Part shown: piece after piece, positions 1 through 12,046 of the stretch
How the letters are laid out: each line of letters opens with the position of its first letter
Numbering within the stretch: position 1 is the first letter of the stretch
Assembly: GCA_013397455.1 (NCBI GenBank)
Contig: VYZB01000016.1
Coordinates: 4,765,887 to 4,829,886, forward strand
Reading direction: 5' to 3'
DNA from: Crotophaga sulcirostris
Lineage: Eukaryota; Chordata; Aves; Cuculiformes; Crotophagidae
Length of the DNA stretch: 64,000 bases
Translations under genes and position numbers: made by a program
The notes under the pieces: model-generated
Told to the model about the DNA's origin: nothing
The model's database searches: none
Seen by the model: the letters and a program-made list of their open reading frames with translations, nothing else

Positions 1-39
1 AGTACCACCACTGCTACCATCTGCTCATCCAGTAAATCA

Positions 40-275
40 TCTGTAAAGCTCAGATTTGAACTCAGGAACCTTGCACCTGCTCATACAATCTTGACTCTGT
101 CACCTTTTATTGAGGTCCTCTAGGTAGCAGCCCATAACCCCCAATTCAGCCACTTAAAAGTTAGATGCTGAAGCTTAGGTCAGCAACTTGCATTCCCTTC
201 ACAGTCAATGGAGAAGCAGCACCTCTAGAAAGCAATTTATGCCACCCTAAGATAGGCATCTAAGGAGGAGTTGTC
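40..275. repeat. Possible ancient tRNA-SINE / MITE-like relic
   Basis: The stretch around 50-75 (agatttgaactcaggaacc) resembles an inverted, decayed tRNA-type SINE head with its B-box region. The following 130-275 bases (cacagtcaatggagaagcag, then taggcatctaagg) resemble the old short interspersed relics common in archosaur DNA. The resemblance is from memory and is weak; the family is not assigned. Confidence 0.3.
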
Positions 276-3200
276 CTCTGGAGATGCATAACGTTCTCTA
301 TTGATTGTAGAGAAAGATCACATCACTAGCTTAGCTTGAGATCACCAACTTTTAGACAGCTGAGGCCAGGAGAAACAAATCCTGCACTCTGTGGCCGGCT
401 CAATGTGCCATTCCCAGTTCACACACACAAACCATGGCAGAACCAGCCTGCCCACGTGCCACATGTTTGGCTGACGTGTGGCTCCTACGCACACAACATC
501 TGCCAAGTTTGAGGTCATTTTAAGGTACCTGCCAGTGTACAGACCCAGGGGGGTGCAGGAAGCAGTCTGTGAATGGGAAGGCATAATCTGTAACCACAGA
601 ATCTGGAAACACAGAATAAAGTTTGGGAAACTCACATTTCTCCTCTCCTTTATCCATAGGGCACTATTTTTTTTTTTTTGGAAACAAGCAAAAACTTGGC
701 TAGACCCATTATATATTACTTTTATTTTCCAGTACTGCTAGCCTTTTTTTTAAATGAAAATGATTTGTTCATGGCTGTGGGGACAACAATCATTTTGTCA
801 GACATTTTCAGTGTGCACTTGAGGGCCCCTGGGCAACTTTATATTACAAGAAACTAGTATTTAAGAGCCAAGAGATGTCTTACACTTCTTCTCATTGTCA
901 GAAAAAAGGATGCTGTATTTTAAGAGTTAATCCGCAGTGAATTAACAAAAACGAAAAAAGAAAAGTTAAAGATTAAGTTGTACTGGCAGTTCACGATGTC
1001 CATATTTTAAAAAGCAATGACTGATGCATGCGTGAGACACTGTCATCATTAGCTGGTGATTCATGATATTGCAAGGATACAGACAACAGGCTTTGAATAT
1101 TATGAGACTGAGCATGGTGATCAGAACTAAAACAACCTTGGTATGCTTGTTTTGAAAGGGTGTCATTTTGAGCCGAGGACTTTGTATACTTTGGGTACAC
1201 ATGACCTTGAAACGGATTTTTAATTCTCCTTCCCTACTATGCAGTATTTCAATTATGCAAAACATTTCCTCCTCCCCAACAGCGAAAAAGCAGTCCCAAT
1301 TTGTAGCAGTCACTATTCACCATATTAAATCAACCAGGTTTACTAAAGGAAAACTGGTGTATTAGATGCCCTCCTTAGGCTGCCAAGTTCTTTCTTCTCT
1401 TTAAGTCTAAAGAGAGCTAGAAGGAAGCTTCTACAGTGCATCAAAACTGCAGCTTAGTTACAGGACAATCCCATCTCTCCAGCTTCTTGAAGTCCATGTA
1501 CTCCCAAGCATGTATTAACCTGCTAAACTTCAGGCAGGCAACTGGTGCCAGTCTGGGAAATGTGCAGGTCAGTGCTGAAGCTGTTAGGTCACATATTTGT
1601 ATGATGTGTAGTGTAGTCTGCACACAAAACCGATGAGCTCCAGCTGATGATGATGTGAGCTCCCTATAGGATTTAAGGTCTGCAGTCAGTTTGCCCACCT
1701 CTTTAAGAAACAGAATGGAACTTGTTCTTTGTAGCATTGTTGGGAGGTTTAACTAACTGTGTGCACTAATACAGAGAACAGTATTCTTCTGATCCCCACA
1801 TCAGACAAGTTCATTCTTTCACGGACTCCAACTCTCTTTTCTATAGCGAAAAAGAGGCCTAGAAGACTGTAAGGTTTCAGTTTTCACAGGTTCGCAGGGC
1901 CAGAAGGGAACATCAGATGAGCAGACAGACCAAAAGACATGACCATTTCATGCTACCTGGAGCCATTCGCATCTGCTTGCCTGAATCCTGTGTCCCAGAA
2001 AGACCTCAGACCTCCTAGTAAGACATCAATACCCAACTAATTAATCTCTTCCTTGGATTTGTTCATCCCAATATTTAACACCAGTAAGCACTGTTCAAAA
2101 AGTATGTCTGGTCTCTAATTTTATTTTTGACTGTGGTTAATCTCCAACCATTGCTACTCTGTGTCTTGCTCACTAGACTAAAAAGCTCTGCAATAGCTGG
2201 CACTTCTCCTCCAAAAGACACTTATACACAGAATTAAAGTCACTTCTCAAATTTCTTTTGAGTCACCAGTAAAACCCAAGTTCTTCACATCCCATTGTAA
2301 GTTATTTTCTCCATCCTGAGAAAATGACCTTTGGTGATCTCCTTTTTAATGATTATCAAACTAGAAACATGGTGTTAAACAGTCACCATAACACGCTGAA
2401 TTTATTACTGCTTCCATTACTGCAGGTTTCCTCTGCAATCAAGCATTATCTTAAGAGTTACAAAAGTAGAAATGGGGTAAAAAGCAATTTCAGCATATAG
2501 ATGTACGTTAAACATTACTTAAACTCACTGCAATTGCAGAAAACACCCCTTCCTCAAGCAACAGAGGAAAACAAAGAGGGTATAGTTCCCAGGAATATGA
2601 TAACTGCTGTATTCCTCCTGGAAGGGAGCCAGCAAAAGCATTTGCAAGTCTGCGTGCTACAGCTTACTTGGACACTACACTTCTTATAGCATTGGCTTTG
2701 TCTAAAGCACATTCCAATGTCTCCAGGCACTTTTGTCAGCATTCAAATGAATCTGTGCAAAACAAAGAGGAAATAATAATAAAACCAACAGAACATGCAG
2801 CCACTTGACCACTCACAACAGCAGCACAGTAACGCTGAGCGCTGTGCAACCTACATTGACCATATGTGAGATCTGGAAAGCAGAGCATGTGCTCCTGGAG
2901 CATTTGCTACAGGAATGACCTCTTCTTTCTCTGGTGGTCTTTCACTGACTGCAGGAACGGTGCGTAGGGTCACCAGTAGGTGATATATCACACAGGAACC
3001 ACTTGCACCTACATCTACAAGAGAAAATGTTCTTCTGAGACACTCAATATTTTACTTTTTATAAAAGAGGCAGCATGTGGCAGATGTACAATACCATACC
3101 AGGTACATGGGGTAACAAAACAGAGGTAACTCATCTCTGCACTGAGCAAATCAGATTTATCAGAGAACCCATGCTGTGTATGTTAGCCAATGCAGCAAAG

Positions 3201-6200
3201 GTACCGTAATCTGTATCCGCGCATTACCCACCTGATGATGAACGTAAATACATGCATTTAATGAAATGTACTGTATAATATGTAATATTATATGCATGCC
3301 TTGACATCATCGTAAGGCCTTTCCTCCCATGTCCCAACATGATGTCCCCACTTCCTGGGAAGTGTCAAGAGTCAGGAGGGCAGATGCAAGCTCAGGCTGC
3401 CATGGGCTACACAGGCTGGGGAAGAGCTAAGTTCCTCCACGCGAACAGCCATGCACACAGAAGGTAGGCAGGTTTTAACAGCCAAAGTGAGACTTACAGT
3501 TCCTTTTCTCCCCTTCCTTCCCTTCCCACAGTATCTTTCCTCAGTTTTCCCTTGGTTGAAGAGTCACCTAAACGCTGACCCATGCCTACGCATTTATCAG
3601 CTCTTCACCCCATTTCCAACACCCAACCCCCGTGGAAACCTGCTGGATGACTTTGCCCTGGGAAATGCTCTCCTCATGCTGCCTGCTGTGAGGAGGAAGA
3701 GAGTAGGACTTTAAAGCTACTAGCACCATATTCTCACTCCAGAGCAGTCTTGTTGCTGCCCCCAAAGACTGAGTCCAGACGGCTCTGAGGAAACCATCTG
3801 GAAGGGCCCAGCTCTGCTCACTTTATGTACCCTGTTCTGCTCTTCCCCTGCTGGGTCTCATCTGCCCTGCTCCAAAAAGAAAAAACAAAACGCATGTGCT
3901 AAAGCTTTAGTGGTCTGTAGAAGACCAGGGCTCTTGAGAACCCAGGGAGGAAGCACTGGTCTAGGCAATGTGCCCCTGCCATCTGCAGGCCCCCAAGCAA
4001 AAACAGTACCTGCAACATGTTCATGGACAATTTCTGTTCCCAGAAGAGCTTGCTGGCAAAGCCTTCACTTTTTTTATGACCTCAAATACAGGCAGTTTCA
4101 AAGCAGAAACACCTTATCCTAAGTCAGGCAAGACTTCACAATCCAAGTAGGATCACACCAAAAGGAACAGAAAAATCTCTGCTATACACAGCACTATTTT
4201 TTTTTCCTGAAAAGGATTCATTTAATAAGAATATGAAACTTTTAACTCAATGCTTTCATAATGGGACCAGAGCTGGGGCGTGCAAAAATCGCTTCCAAAG
4301 CACCCAGCTTAGGCTTTGGATGCTTGCTTGTGTGGGAGTGCAGTTCTGGCAGCCCTGGAGAGCAGGTGCTCCAAGCTGTGGGACCACACTAGGACTCCCA
4401 AACACTCACAGCTAGGTACAACTCAAGGGCACTGCAGCTTCAAATAATACAGAGGGCCTGAACAAAACAATGGGCAAAACCACTGCCTGTGCCATCAGAG
4501 AGGGTACGAGCCTCTGGCAGTTCTGTTCATCGGCTGTGACTTCAGCTCTGGGCAAAGAAATACCTTGATATGTTGAAGTCCACTTTCTGCTGCTAACAGC
4601 CAGTGTTAAGTATACTAGTTGTAAGCTGTGAAGTTGTAGCTAGCAAGAAGGAAAAAACTCTATGCTTCAATTTGCAGCATATGAACTTGTGTCAGAGAAA
4701 ACTTTCTGTTCTCCACTGTGAAAGTGTCTCAATTTTTTTAACTGGTAGAAAGCATACACAAATTTTTGCACCATTTTGTGTATGTGAGAAAGAGAAAAAT
4801 CTTGGCACTTGGCATTGCAGCCTTCCTGCAGGCGGTGAGTAAACAAAGCAAGATAAAGAATGTGAAAATGAAAAACCCTCCCCGTTCCCACTCTCCCCTC
4901 CAGCCTGTCCTTACTAGGATAGTATCTCTTCCCTGCCAGCTAATTGTATTACCACAGACTTCCTCATGCTCTTTTGCTTCCCAACACACAATTTTAGAAA
5001 TGGAAAGCTACTGAATCCAAGAAAAAGAAGAGACTACTGATTTAAAAACTGCATATCACAAACAGAATCTTTTAAATCTTTGCTGCTGGTGGCATCTGTG
5101 GTGGTTAAAAGAGAAGGAAAGAAAAAACCTATTTCCTTGTCATTCATCAAGTTCTTTGTGTCCTTCTGGCTTTTTTCTCAGCTTGGATAGTGAAGTAGAG
5201 ATAGTTTCAATCCATGTGTACTGATAATAATTTTCTCTGTTGTACTCTATGTCTCCACTTTTTATGCCTCAGAAAATATGCAGGTATTGTTTATGTAGTT
5301 AAAAACTTGTTTAACTGCTAAACAGAAATTGTCAGCATCGTTTCCTGGACTAGGCTGGGGTCTGAATACCATTAACTGGACAGCAAAAATGAGGCATCCG
5401 CTGGAAACATCACCAGATGAGGTGTCCTCTGGGTACCAAGTGGATGGAGAGCTGGAGATGCTATACTGCAAACCAGCAGACCTCTCACAGCAAACAGTAT
5501 ATGTACTGGTACATGTGCACATCAGCCAGATCCCAGAGGACTCCAGAGGTGGGACTTCAAAGAACATTTGCTCCCAGAAAACATGAAATAAACAGGGTGC
5601 AGCAAGATTTGTTGCTCTCAGCAAAAAACAGAAGCAGACTGGCTATTTATCAGACCTCAACATCATCCAACAAAACCCCTCAGCAGTAAAGTATCTCAGT
5701 ACTGAGGGTGAGGAGTGGAGGAAGGATGACAGAAACCCAGATGATGGGTGAAACCTTCAGTCTGGCAGAGTAGACCTTGACCACCTCACATCCCTGGGAC
5801 CTGCTGTGTTACTCCTCTCCCTCCTGTGCAGAGGAGGTGATAGCTCAAGCAGGGCTGGGAAAGCACCACGCTCCATGCCTGGATTTCAGAGAAGCCCCGA
5901 ACATGCCATCACTGAGTCATGGCAAGCGTGGGACAGCCCTGCACAGACCACAGGCCTCACCCTGGGGTTCGGGAGACCTAAAACACAATCTGTTCAACCT
6001 CCACCTCACAAGCTTCGTGAGATCTCATAGCCTCTCTGCCAAGTATTTAAGATGAAGTTCTCTCCAAAGAGGGACTCAGTGGCCCCTCGCCAGCTCCTCT
6101 CTGAGCAGCTCTCCACCCACCCACCTCTGCGAGCAGGGACTCCCTTTGCTTCCCAGGGAGGCCAAGAGAAATATGGCTGTCGGGCGCAGGGCCACACAGC

Positions 6201-7404
6201 TGACCCGTGGCCAGTGCATCCTCACAGATGATCTGCCAGGAAAGATCTCATTTGCCATTAGGATCTTGGAAAAATAATCCCCCCTGAGTTTCCAGCTCAG
6301 CTGTGATACTGTCTGCCCGTGTTTATGCTGGCTGGGGCTGGAAATGCGAGGGGCCCCTAACACCCTGCGCTGATGGGGGCCAGGGAAGCTGCGGTGTGGA
6401 GGGTCCCCCTGTGGGCTAGCAGGCAAGGGAGACCTAAACTCCTCAGTATGAGCAGATTTACTTGAGATATACGGCACAAAGAGCTCTGCAGCAATAACTC
6501 AGGCTTGCAGCGGTTATAGGGAGACCTCAGACTTTCCGTTTGGGTTGGCATGAGAGCTCCCTGCAGAGCCAGGCCAAGGCAGGGAAAGGGAAATGCTAAA
6601 AGCTCCCCACAGCATAAAAACCTGAGGTGGTTTGTGGTCTTAATTCCTTTCTTTGCAAAACAGCACACAGTGTGATTAAGTGAGCCTTTTGGGATATGCA
6701 TATTTGGATGCCTTCTTCCTTCCCTTGACAAGCCCATGTCAAGCCTCACAAAGCTCTCAAACACACGTGTCAGCTGGAACAGTTCCTTTTACCTAATTCA
6801 CCATTTTATGCTATGCCTTTTAGGTCAACAACTGCAACAGCATAACTGGAGCACGGAGAGCTAGGACACCAGGTAGGATTCAATCTAGCAGCTCAGAAAA
6901 CAACTCAGCCACCCAAGAACCAGTCTTTATGCCCCTGTGGAAGCCAAAACTGTGAAAATTGGCACAAATGAAGTTGTTAGAGAAAACTGCTTTTCAAAGA
7001 GTGGGATTTTAAGCTGGTACATCCTTGGGCCACCTTGCTGACCATCAGATTTTTGTAACAAACCAGCTTCTCCAGTTGCATGTCAGTAAGATCCCTTTGC
7101 TCCAGCAGTGACTTGGCTGTTGTTTGGTGCTTCTTCAAGTAAACAGCAGGTCACGATGCCGTGCCCTGGCTCACAGGGAGACTAGAGCTTCTCCCCAAGC
7201 TCTGAATCACTTCACTTTACATGAAGAAGCCAAACCATTAGCATTCATCATGCTTCTATGCTCTTGTTTTCTTTGTCATAATTACTGCAGATGTGGAGGA
7301 AGGGAAAAAGGCAGGCCCTGGCCTTCGGGCTGAGGCTTTCTGTGTCACTTGTGCAAGCTAAAGCAAATATCTTTTCATAAGTTAACAGCAGCAGCAGACT
7401 TAAC

Positions 7405-7600
7405 TAGGAAGGGGACCCACTGAGAACTCTGCCAACATCCTGTAGCACTATGTGACCATGGGCAAGTCACCTCACATCCCCCAGCTTCCCTTCCAAAATT
7501 TATCTGGTTGGTTTAGGCTGGGTCCTATTTGTCCCACTGCGTCTGTTCTTCACCTAGCACCTAGGGTATGCCTCACATTAGCATACATTAGTTAGTTGTT
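7405..7600 (+). repeat. MIR / CORE-SINE-like relic
   Basis: The segment at 7449-7470 reads tatgtgaccatgggcaagtc and is followed by a C-rich stretch and a short cttccctt. This is close to the well known MIR core, in which a tgtgacc-ttgggcaagtcac block is followed by a cctc and cagtttcc block. The core at 7444-7500 is clear; the outer limits are guesses. MIR-type elements are old in amniotes and scarce in birds. Confidence 0.5.
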
Positions 7601-9837
7601 TTTAAATACATGGCTCTTGGTCATCAGTTATGGTTGCATCTATTCAGTTATAGCTTTTAAAAATCTCAGTAAACCTGCAGTTTCTCATGCATATTTCATT
7701 CTTGAAATCATCAGTAAAACAAAACATGATGACTAGAAACCCTGCAGGTGATCGGGCAGCTGCACTGCATGCCATTGCAATTGCCTGTTGCAGAGAAAAG
7801 CTGCCTTCTGGTAGGGCTGACACGTGCAGTTTCATATCTGCACTGAGATGCAGCAGGGAAGATGCTGCTGACCTTCATCATTTATGCCTGCAGTTCTGGA
7901 CAGGAGGAGAAGATGAGTTCACATTTGAAGGGACTGACCTGTCCCAACAGTGATGGTGTCTGAGGAGCAGAGTCCACTGTCCTCCTCCAAAGCCACCAAA
8001 ATGAAAGAGAACTTCCCTCTGTAACAATTAACCCTCTCTGGAGCCATGAAGGGAAGGTTCTGTGGATGTGGGGTGAAGGGCAGTACACAGAAAGAAGCCT
8101 TGCTCACCTGAATGGATAGAGGCAAGAGAGAAATACATCCCAACCACAGCATTTTCATGCACATACTGTCCTAAACCTAGCAGCCATGTGTGCTCCTGAA
8201 TGGATGGGGAGGGGCAGAAGATCTTATGAATGAGCAGAGAAAGAAAAGACAGGAGTGTCAATCTGAAAAAGTGGTGGGATATAATGAACAAACCAGAGGT
8301 GGGAATGTGCAGGTGAGGCCAGAAATTTCTTGGGCTGATGTAGCTGAAAAAAACCAATATATCATGAAACCGCATTCACAAATGCTAAAATACAGCAATT
8401 TGGAGGTTAAAAGCTCAGTTTCTTAACAGCTTGTGAAGCAGCAGTGTAGGACAAGACATGAAGAACAGCTTGTCCTTGAAGTCCCTGATTTCCTAGAAGA
8501 AACTGTGGCAACATTAAGTCTCAAACACCCCAGCTGCAAACAGAAGCAAAACCATTTACAGCCGTGTCCCTCCCTTACCCCTCCCACTCGAGGAAATTCA
8601 TGACTGGTGAGATGCAATGTAAGCTCTCCCACATCTGTATGGCAGTGATAGGGAGACAGGAATTTGCCAGTCCCTAAGCAGGTCACTGCAGCACAGTGCT
8701 CGTGTCACACTGCCATGCTGCAGTTTTTTCCCAAAAATCTTTCCTAGCTTTGCAAGTCAAACATGCACAGACTGAACACAGCTAATGCTACGTCTGCCGC
8801 ATGACCCACACTCCCAACCCCATCACCACCTAAAACGTGACATGTCCTCTCCATAGAGACTGCATGATGGCATTTGGGGTAAGAAGAATGCAGCCATAGG
8901 ATTTACCCTGCTGTCATGTCAGGACACAGCCACGAGGTCTACTAACATCCCAACAGATCAAGTGCAGTCTTGGATCTTCCTCTGGGCACGTTCATCACTT
9001 AAACTTGGTCCTCTGTTGGTTCTTGACATCTTTAACACTGCCGTGACTCATATGTTATGAAGACAAATCGTTATTTGCAATTAAGTTGTATTTGCATTGA
9101 GATTCTCAACATGAAGGCCAGGAGACCGGCAAGAAGAGCTGAGCTTGGTCTCATAGATTGTCTCATTGCTTCAAGCTGGGATGTAGAAACTCTGATACCC
9201 TAAAACTGTGAAAAGTCTAGTAGCGGTGTTTCATCATCTAAAACAAAACTTCTCTGTGAGTACAGAATAGGAGGTTTTCAAAACTACTTGAAAGGCTGAT
9301 TATAGACTTCACTCTATGCAAATGCATTTAACAGGAACAATGATTAAATGTGGCAAAGGACGCAGATGCTTTCCCTGTTCTCTTGAACAGCTTAACCTGA
9401 AGGCTTTTTACACACGATGTGTTCTGCTGGTTTGCCTACATACACCTAAAGAACAAGGTCCACAGTGGAGAGACACCGTTTTCAGTCATGACAACTGCTC
9501 TGCATTTATGCATTTGCACCAACTCACGTGGTGGTTTTGTACTCCTTTCTGTTCAGAGATGAGCAAGAGAAAGGCATTCTTCTCTCAAGAGAGGGAGGAA
9601 GGAGTTAAGCAGTTTGAAAACAAACTGGGCACAACTGATGTCAGATTTCTGTCTTACAATGGCATCTATTTGCTTTCCCAGCAAGCAGTATATGGACTGC
9701 TGGGCATTGTATTGTTCCATGGTCAGCAGAAGATACCACATATCTTCAGAAAGGGCAGATTTTCTCACTCCTCATTAGGTGAAGGGACTTGTTTGTTAAA
9801 TAACTCTGGAGAAAAATCTGATCAGAAACTCCAGAAA

Positions 9838-9920
9838 AACTTTTCTGGTTTTGTTTATTTGTTTGGGGGGTTTTGTTGCTGGTGGGTTGGTTGGATTGTT
9901 TGGCTGGGTTTTTTTAATAG
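9838..9920. repeat. GT-rich low-complexity tract
   Basis: The plus strand is almost pure G and T from about 9838 to 9918, with runs of gttt, ggttgg and T7. This composition has few stop codons in one frame and helps create a 209-codon open frame ending at 9945 that I do not accept as a gene. Confidence 0.6.
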
Positions 9921-10389
9921 TTGTCTCCCGAGTGTCTCTCTCTGATGCAAAGGACTCAGCTGTACTCTGTGCACCTTCCCAGTGCCACTGTAATCCCGTG
10001 CTGCTCGGCTTAGATTAAAGGGAAATCAGCCTCATTAAATTCACGACAATCCTCCCAGTTTCCTGAAAGCCTCTCCTGGTCAGTCAGAAAAAGGAAAAGT
10101 GTAGGGGAGCAAAAGCAAAAATCCTTAATGTTTTTTTATTTGGCTATTTCAGATTGCCTTACAGATACAAGGACTCGGGGCAACACGGGGACTTGCGAAA
10201 GCAGAGAGTATGTGAAGTTTTAATAGAAATTTCATGCTCAACTTGCCAAAACAGAACTGCTGGCTGAAAATAAGTTCTTCTCTTAGCCACCCTCAGTTTT
10301 CATGCCTTTTGATTAACAGGGAAGTCTGTGAGCAGGCTCCACATTAATCTTCCGTGCATCTCCCAGTGATTTTGATGCTGCAGGGGCAG

Positions 10390-11230
10390 CAGCCGCCCCC
10401 AGAGCCCGCAGCGGGGAGCGCGGGGCAGCGGGCAGGGGCCCAGCAGCCCCGCAGGGCAGCACAGGAGAGCTGCCAACACCAGCTCCGAGCGGCGCTTCCA
10501 AACTCAGGGCAGGTTTGGGGCAAGCGATACCGAGCGGCAACGCCTCGCTGCCTTTAACCGCTCAGCTAAAAGCTTCTGGAGCAAAAAGCCTTTGGGCAGA
10601 AGAGTGGCGGGAGCAGCTCTCCGCCTGCGCTGGGGGAGGTGGCAGCGCCCGGGAGCATCACCGAGGCGCAGGTACTCACCGGTCATCAGGGTGTAGTAGT
10701 TGGGGTAGGAGAGGCTGGGGAAGTCCGGGGTCATGTAATCCACCTTCACCCCCATGTTCACGATGGCCCGAAAGCCCGGCAGCCCCTCCAGCTCGCTGTC
10801 GTCGATGTAGTCGAAGCGAAAGCCATCGAGCAGGAACACCAGGAGCTTGCGGTGGGGTGCGGGGACGGCGGGCAGCGGCAGCAGGAGCAGGGCGAGCAGG
10901 GCGCCCAGGAGCGCGGGCGGGAGGCTGCGGCTCCCCATGGCCGCGGCGGGGCCCGGCGGGAGCGGCGGCCTCGGGGCTGCCCCGGCGCTGCTGCCTCCGC
11001 CGCCCGCCTAAAGCCGCCCCGCGCCGCCGCGGGAGGGCACGGGTTAATGGCCGGCGGGTGGGCCGCAGCAGTTAACCCCAAACCTGCCGGCGGGGGCCCC
11101 GCAGCTGCGGGGGGAGCGGAGCGGCGGCGTGAGGAGCGGCTGAGGGCACCTGCTCTGCTCAGCCCGGAGGAGACTGAGGGGGCACCTCCCCCCGGCTCCT
11201 GCTCCCTCACGAGGGCAGGGGGAGGAGCGG
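10390..11230 (-). promoter_or_regulatory. ENPP6: CpG island over ENPP6 exon 1 and its promoter
   Basis: CpG dinucleotides are dense from about 10390 to 11230, whereas the flanks on both sides are CpG-poor. The island covers coding exon 1, the first bases of intron 1 and roughly 300 bp upstream of the ATG. I see no convincing TATA box close to the ATG, so a CpG-island type start with several initiation points is the likely arrangement. GC-box-like cores occur in the ccgccgcccgcc stretch near 10997. The transcription start cannot be placed from sequence alone. Confidence 0.75.
10680..10938 (-). CDS. ENPP6: ENPP6 coding exon 1 (choline-specific glycerophosphodiesterase), 5' part only
   Basis: This is the first coding exon of ectonucleotide pyrophosphatase/phosphodiesterase 6. 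In other vertebrates the protein is GPI-anchored or secreted and cleaves glycerophosphocholine and lysophosphatidylcholine to release phosphocholine; it is prominent in oligodendrocytes and kidney. The exon gives 86 codons plus one base (phase 1). The ATG is in a strong context, with G at -3 and +4. Residues 1 to about 27 form a signal peptide with a leucine-rich core. The catalytic domain starts with [10 protein letters not shown] (31-40), where D38 matches the metal-binding Asp32 of the human protein. [12 protein letters not shown] (71-82) carries S77, matching the human nucleophile Ser71. The exon stops inside the codon after LMT at a GTGAGT donor. Residue 42 is Phe where mammals have Ser. 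The human protein is 440 residues, so about 80% is beyond the left edge. Confidence 0.95.
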
Positions 11231-11526
11231 GCGCTGATCTCCTCTCTCTGCCGACCAGTGATGGGACCCGAGGGAATGGCAGGAGATGTGCCAGGGCAGG
11301 GTTGGGGTGGGCATCAGGAGAAGGTTCTTCACCCAGAGCGTGGCGGAGCACTGGCACAGCTCCCCAGGGAAGCAGTCACACCAAGTCTGACAATATTCCA
11401 GAAACATCTGGACAATGCCCTCAGACACGCGGTGTGAGCGTTGGGGTTGTCCTGAGCAGGGACAGGAGCTGCACTCGGTGGTCCTTGTGGGTCCCTGCCA
11501 ACCCGGGTCACTCTGTCATTCTGTGG
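11208..11526 (+). mobile_element. CR1 LINE 3' fragment
   Basis: This is a truncated CR1 non-LTR retrotransposon 3' end, sense on the plus strand. It contains the typical blocks for this part of CR1: gaccagtgatgggacccgag, aaggttcttcacccagag, gcactggcacagctccccag, gacaatgccctcagacac, and a closing ggtcctt then gggtccctgccaac. The terminal attctgtg is a decayed form of the CR1 3' octamer. It lies about 270 bp upstream of the ENPP6 ATG, so it abuts or overlaps the promoter. Confidence 0.85.
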
Positions 11527-11630
11527 GTGAGCGCGGTCCCTCTCTGTTACAGCACAAGTGCTTGGCAGTGGTGGGGAGAGCGCAGCACAGACGTAAGCAG
11601 AGCCTGTCAGGAGGCCCTGCAGACCCTCCT

Positions 11631-11784
11631 GCCCATGGGGGCCTTGGGGACACTGCCCATGGGGGGCTTGGGGACGCTGCCCATGGGGGGCTTGGGGACG
11701 CTGCCCATGGGGGTCTTGGGGACACTACCCATGGGAGGGCTTGGGGACACTGCCCATGGGGGGCTTGGGGACACTGCCCATGGG
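11631..11784 (+). repeat. 24-bp minisatellite, six units plus a partial
   Basis: Units begin at 11631, 11655, 11679, 11703, 11727 and 11752, with a partial seventh at 11776. Five are 24 bp and the fifth is 25 bp. Each unit has the plan gcccatgggggg, cttggggac, then act or gct. Each carries two G runs of four or more, so the array is a candidate G-quadruplex former on the plus strand. Because 24 is a multiple of three, it opens long but meaningless reading frames on both strands. Confidence 0.95.
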
Positions 11785-11789
11785 TCCCC

Positions 11790-12046
11790 CCAGCCCCCGG
11801 CCAGGTGGGAGTGCAGCGCCCAACCCCGGTGGGGCAGAGGTCCCTGCAGGTTCTCTAACCTTCTGTCCCAAGCCACGAGAAAGGGGACCTTCTTACCCTT
11901 GTGGCAGTGTTTTGTGATAGAAACTTAGACTGAGATTGGGCCAAAGCATCTCCCAGCTCAGGATGGGGGTACGTGAGCGTTCCAATGGTGCAGCCAGGAC
12001 TAAGAGCTCCAGCTGAGAGAGTTCACCTCCGCCTGGGCCTGAGTCT
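11790..12046. other. Short intergenic spacer
   Basis: Between the minisatellite and the next CR1 fragment I see only unique sequence, upstream of ENPP6, with no gene signal. Confidence 0.6.

Larger units (their letters stand above)
1..10679 (-). other. ENPP6: ENPP6 intron 1 (partial, 5' end of intron only)
   Basis: This stretch lies downstream of the ENPP6 exon 1 splice donor (GTGAGT, read on the minus strand at 10679-10674) and continues past the left edge. I looked for the next exon, which in mammals carries the GNYMWDP region, on the minus strand and did not find it, so the acceptor is outside the window. Apart from the relics listed separately (an old SINE-like stretch near the left edge, a MIR-like core near 7.44 kb, GT-rich low complexity near 9.85 kb), I see only unique, moderately AT-rich sequence with no recognisable gene. 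Confidence 0.8.

Noticed and set aside
4256..4530. Sequence with a CR1-like flavour (ccctggagagcaggtgctcc)
   Set aside because: The order of blocks does not follow CR1 and no octamer tail is present.
9316..9945. A 209-codon plus-strand open frame in ENPP6 intron 1
   Set aside because: It has no recognisable domain and ends in GT-rich low-complexity DNA. By a rough count one such frame in 64 kb read six ways is not very surprising. Absence of stops in orthologous sequence or RNA evidence would be needed to revive it.
10504..10679. Extension of the ENPP6 frame past residue 87 ([10 protein letters not shown] and onward)
   Set aside because: It follows a perfect GTGAGT donor and departs from the family sequence at that point, so it is intron read through.
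1..10679. Search for ENPP6 exon 2 on the minus strand
   Set aside because: No sequence resembling the conserved GNYMWDP and PLWWNGSEPLW regions was found, so the exon lies outside the window.
11631..11784. Regular 24-bp repeats as a possible CRISPR array
   Set aside because: The units are head to tail with no unique spacers, and the DNA is vertebrate.
10639..11928. A 429-codon plus-strand open frame, the longest in the window
   Set aside because: It runs antisense through ENPP6 exon 1, then a CR1 fragment and the 24-bp minisatellite. GC-rich sequence with few stops and a unit length divisible by three explain its length. The peptide is low complexity with no family signature.
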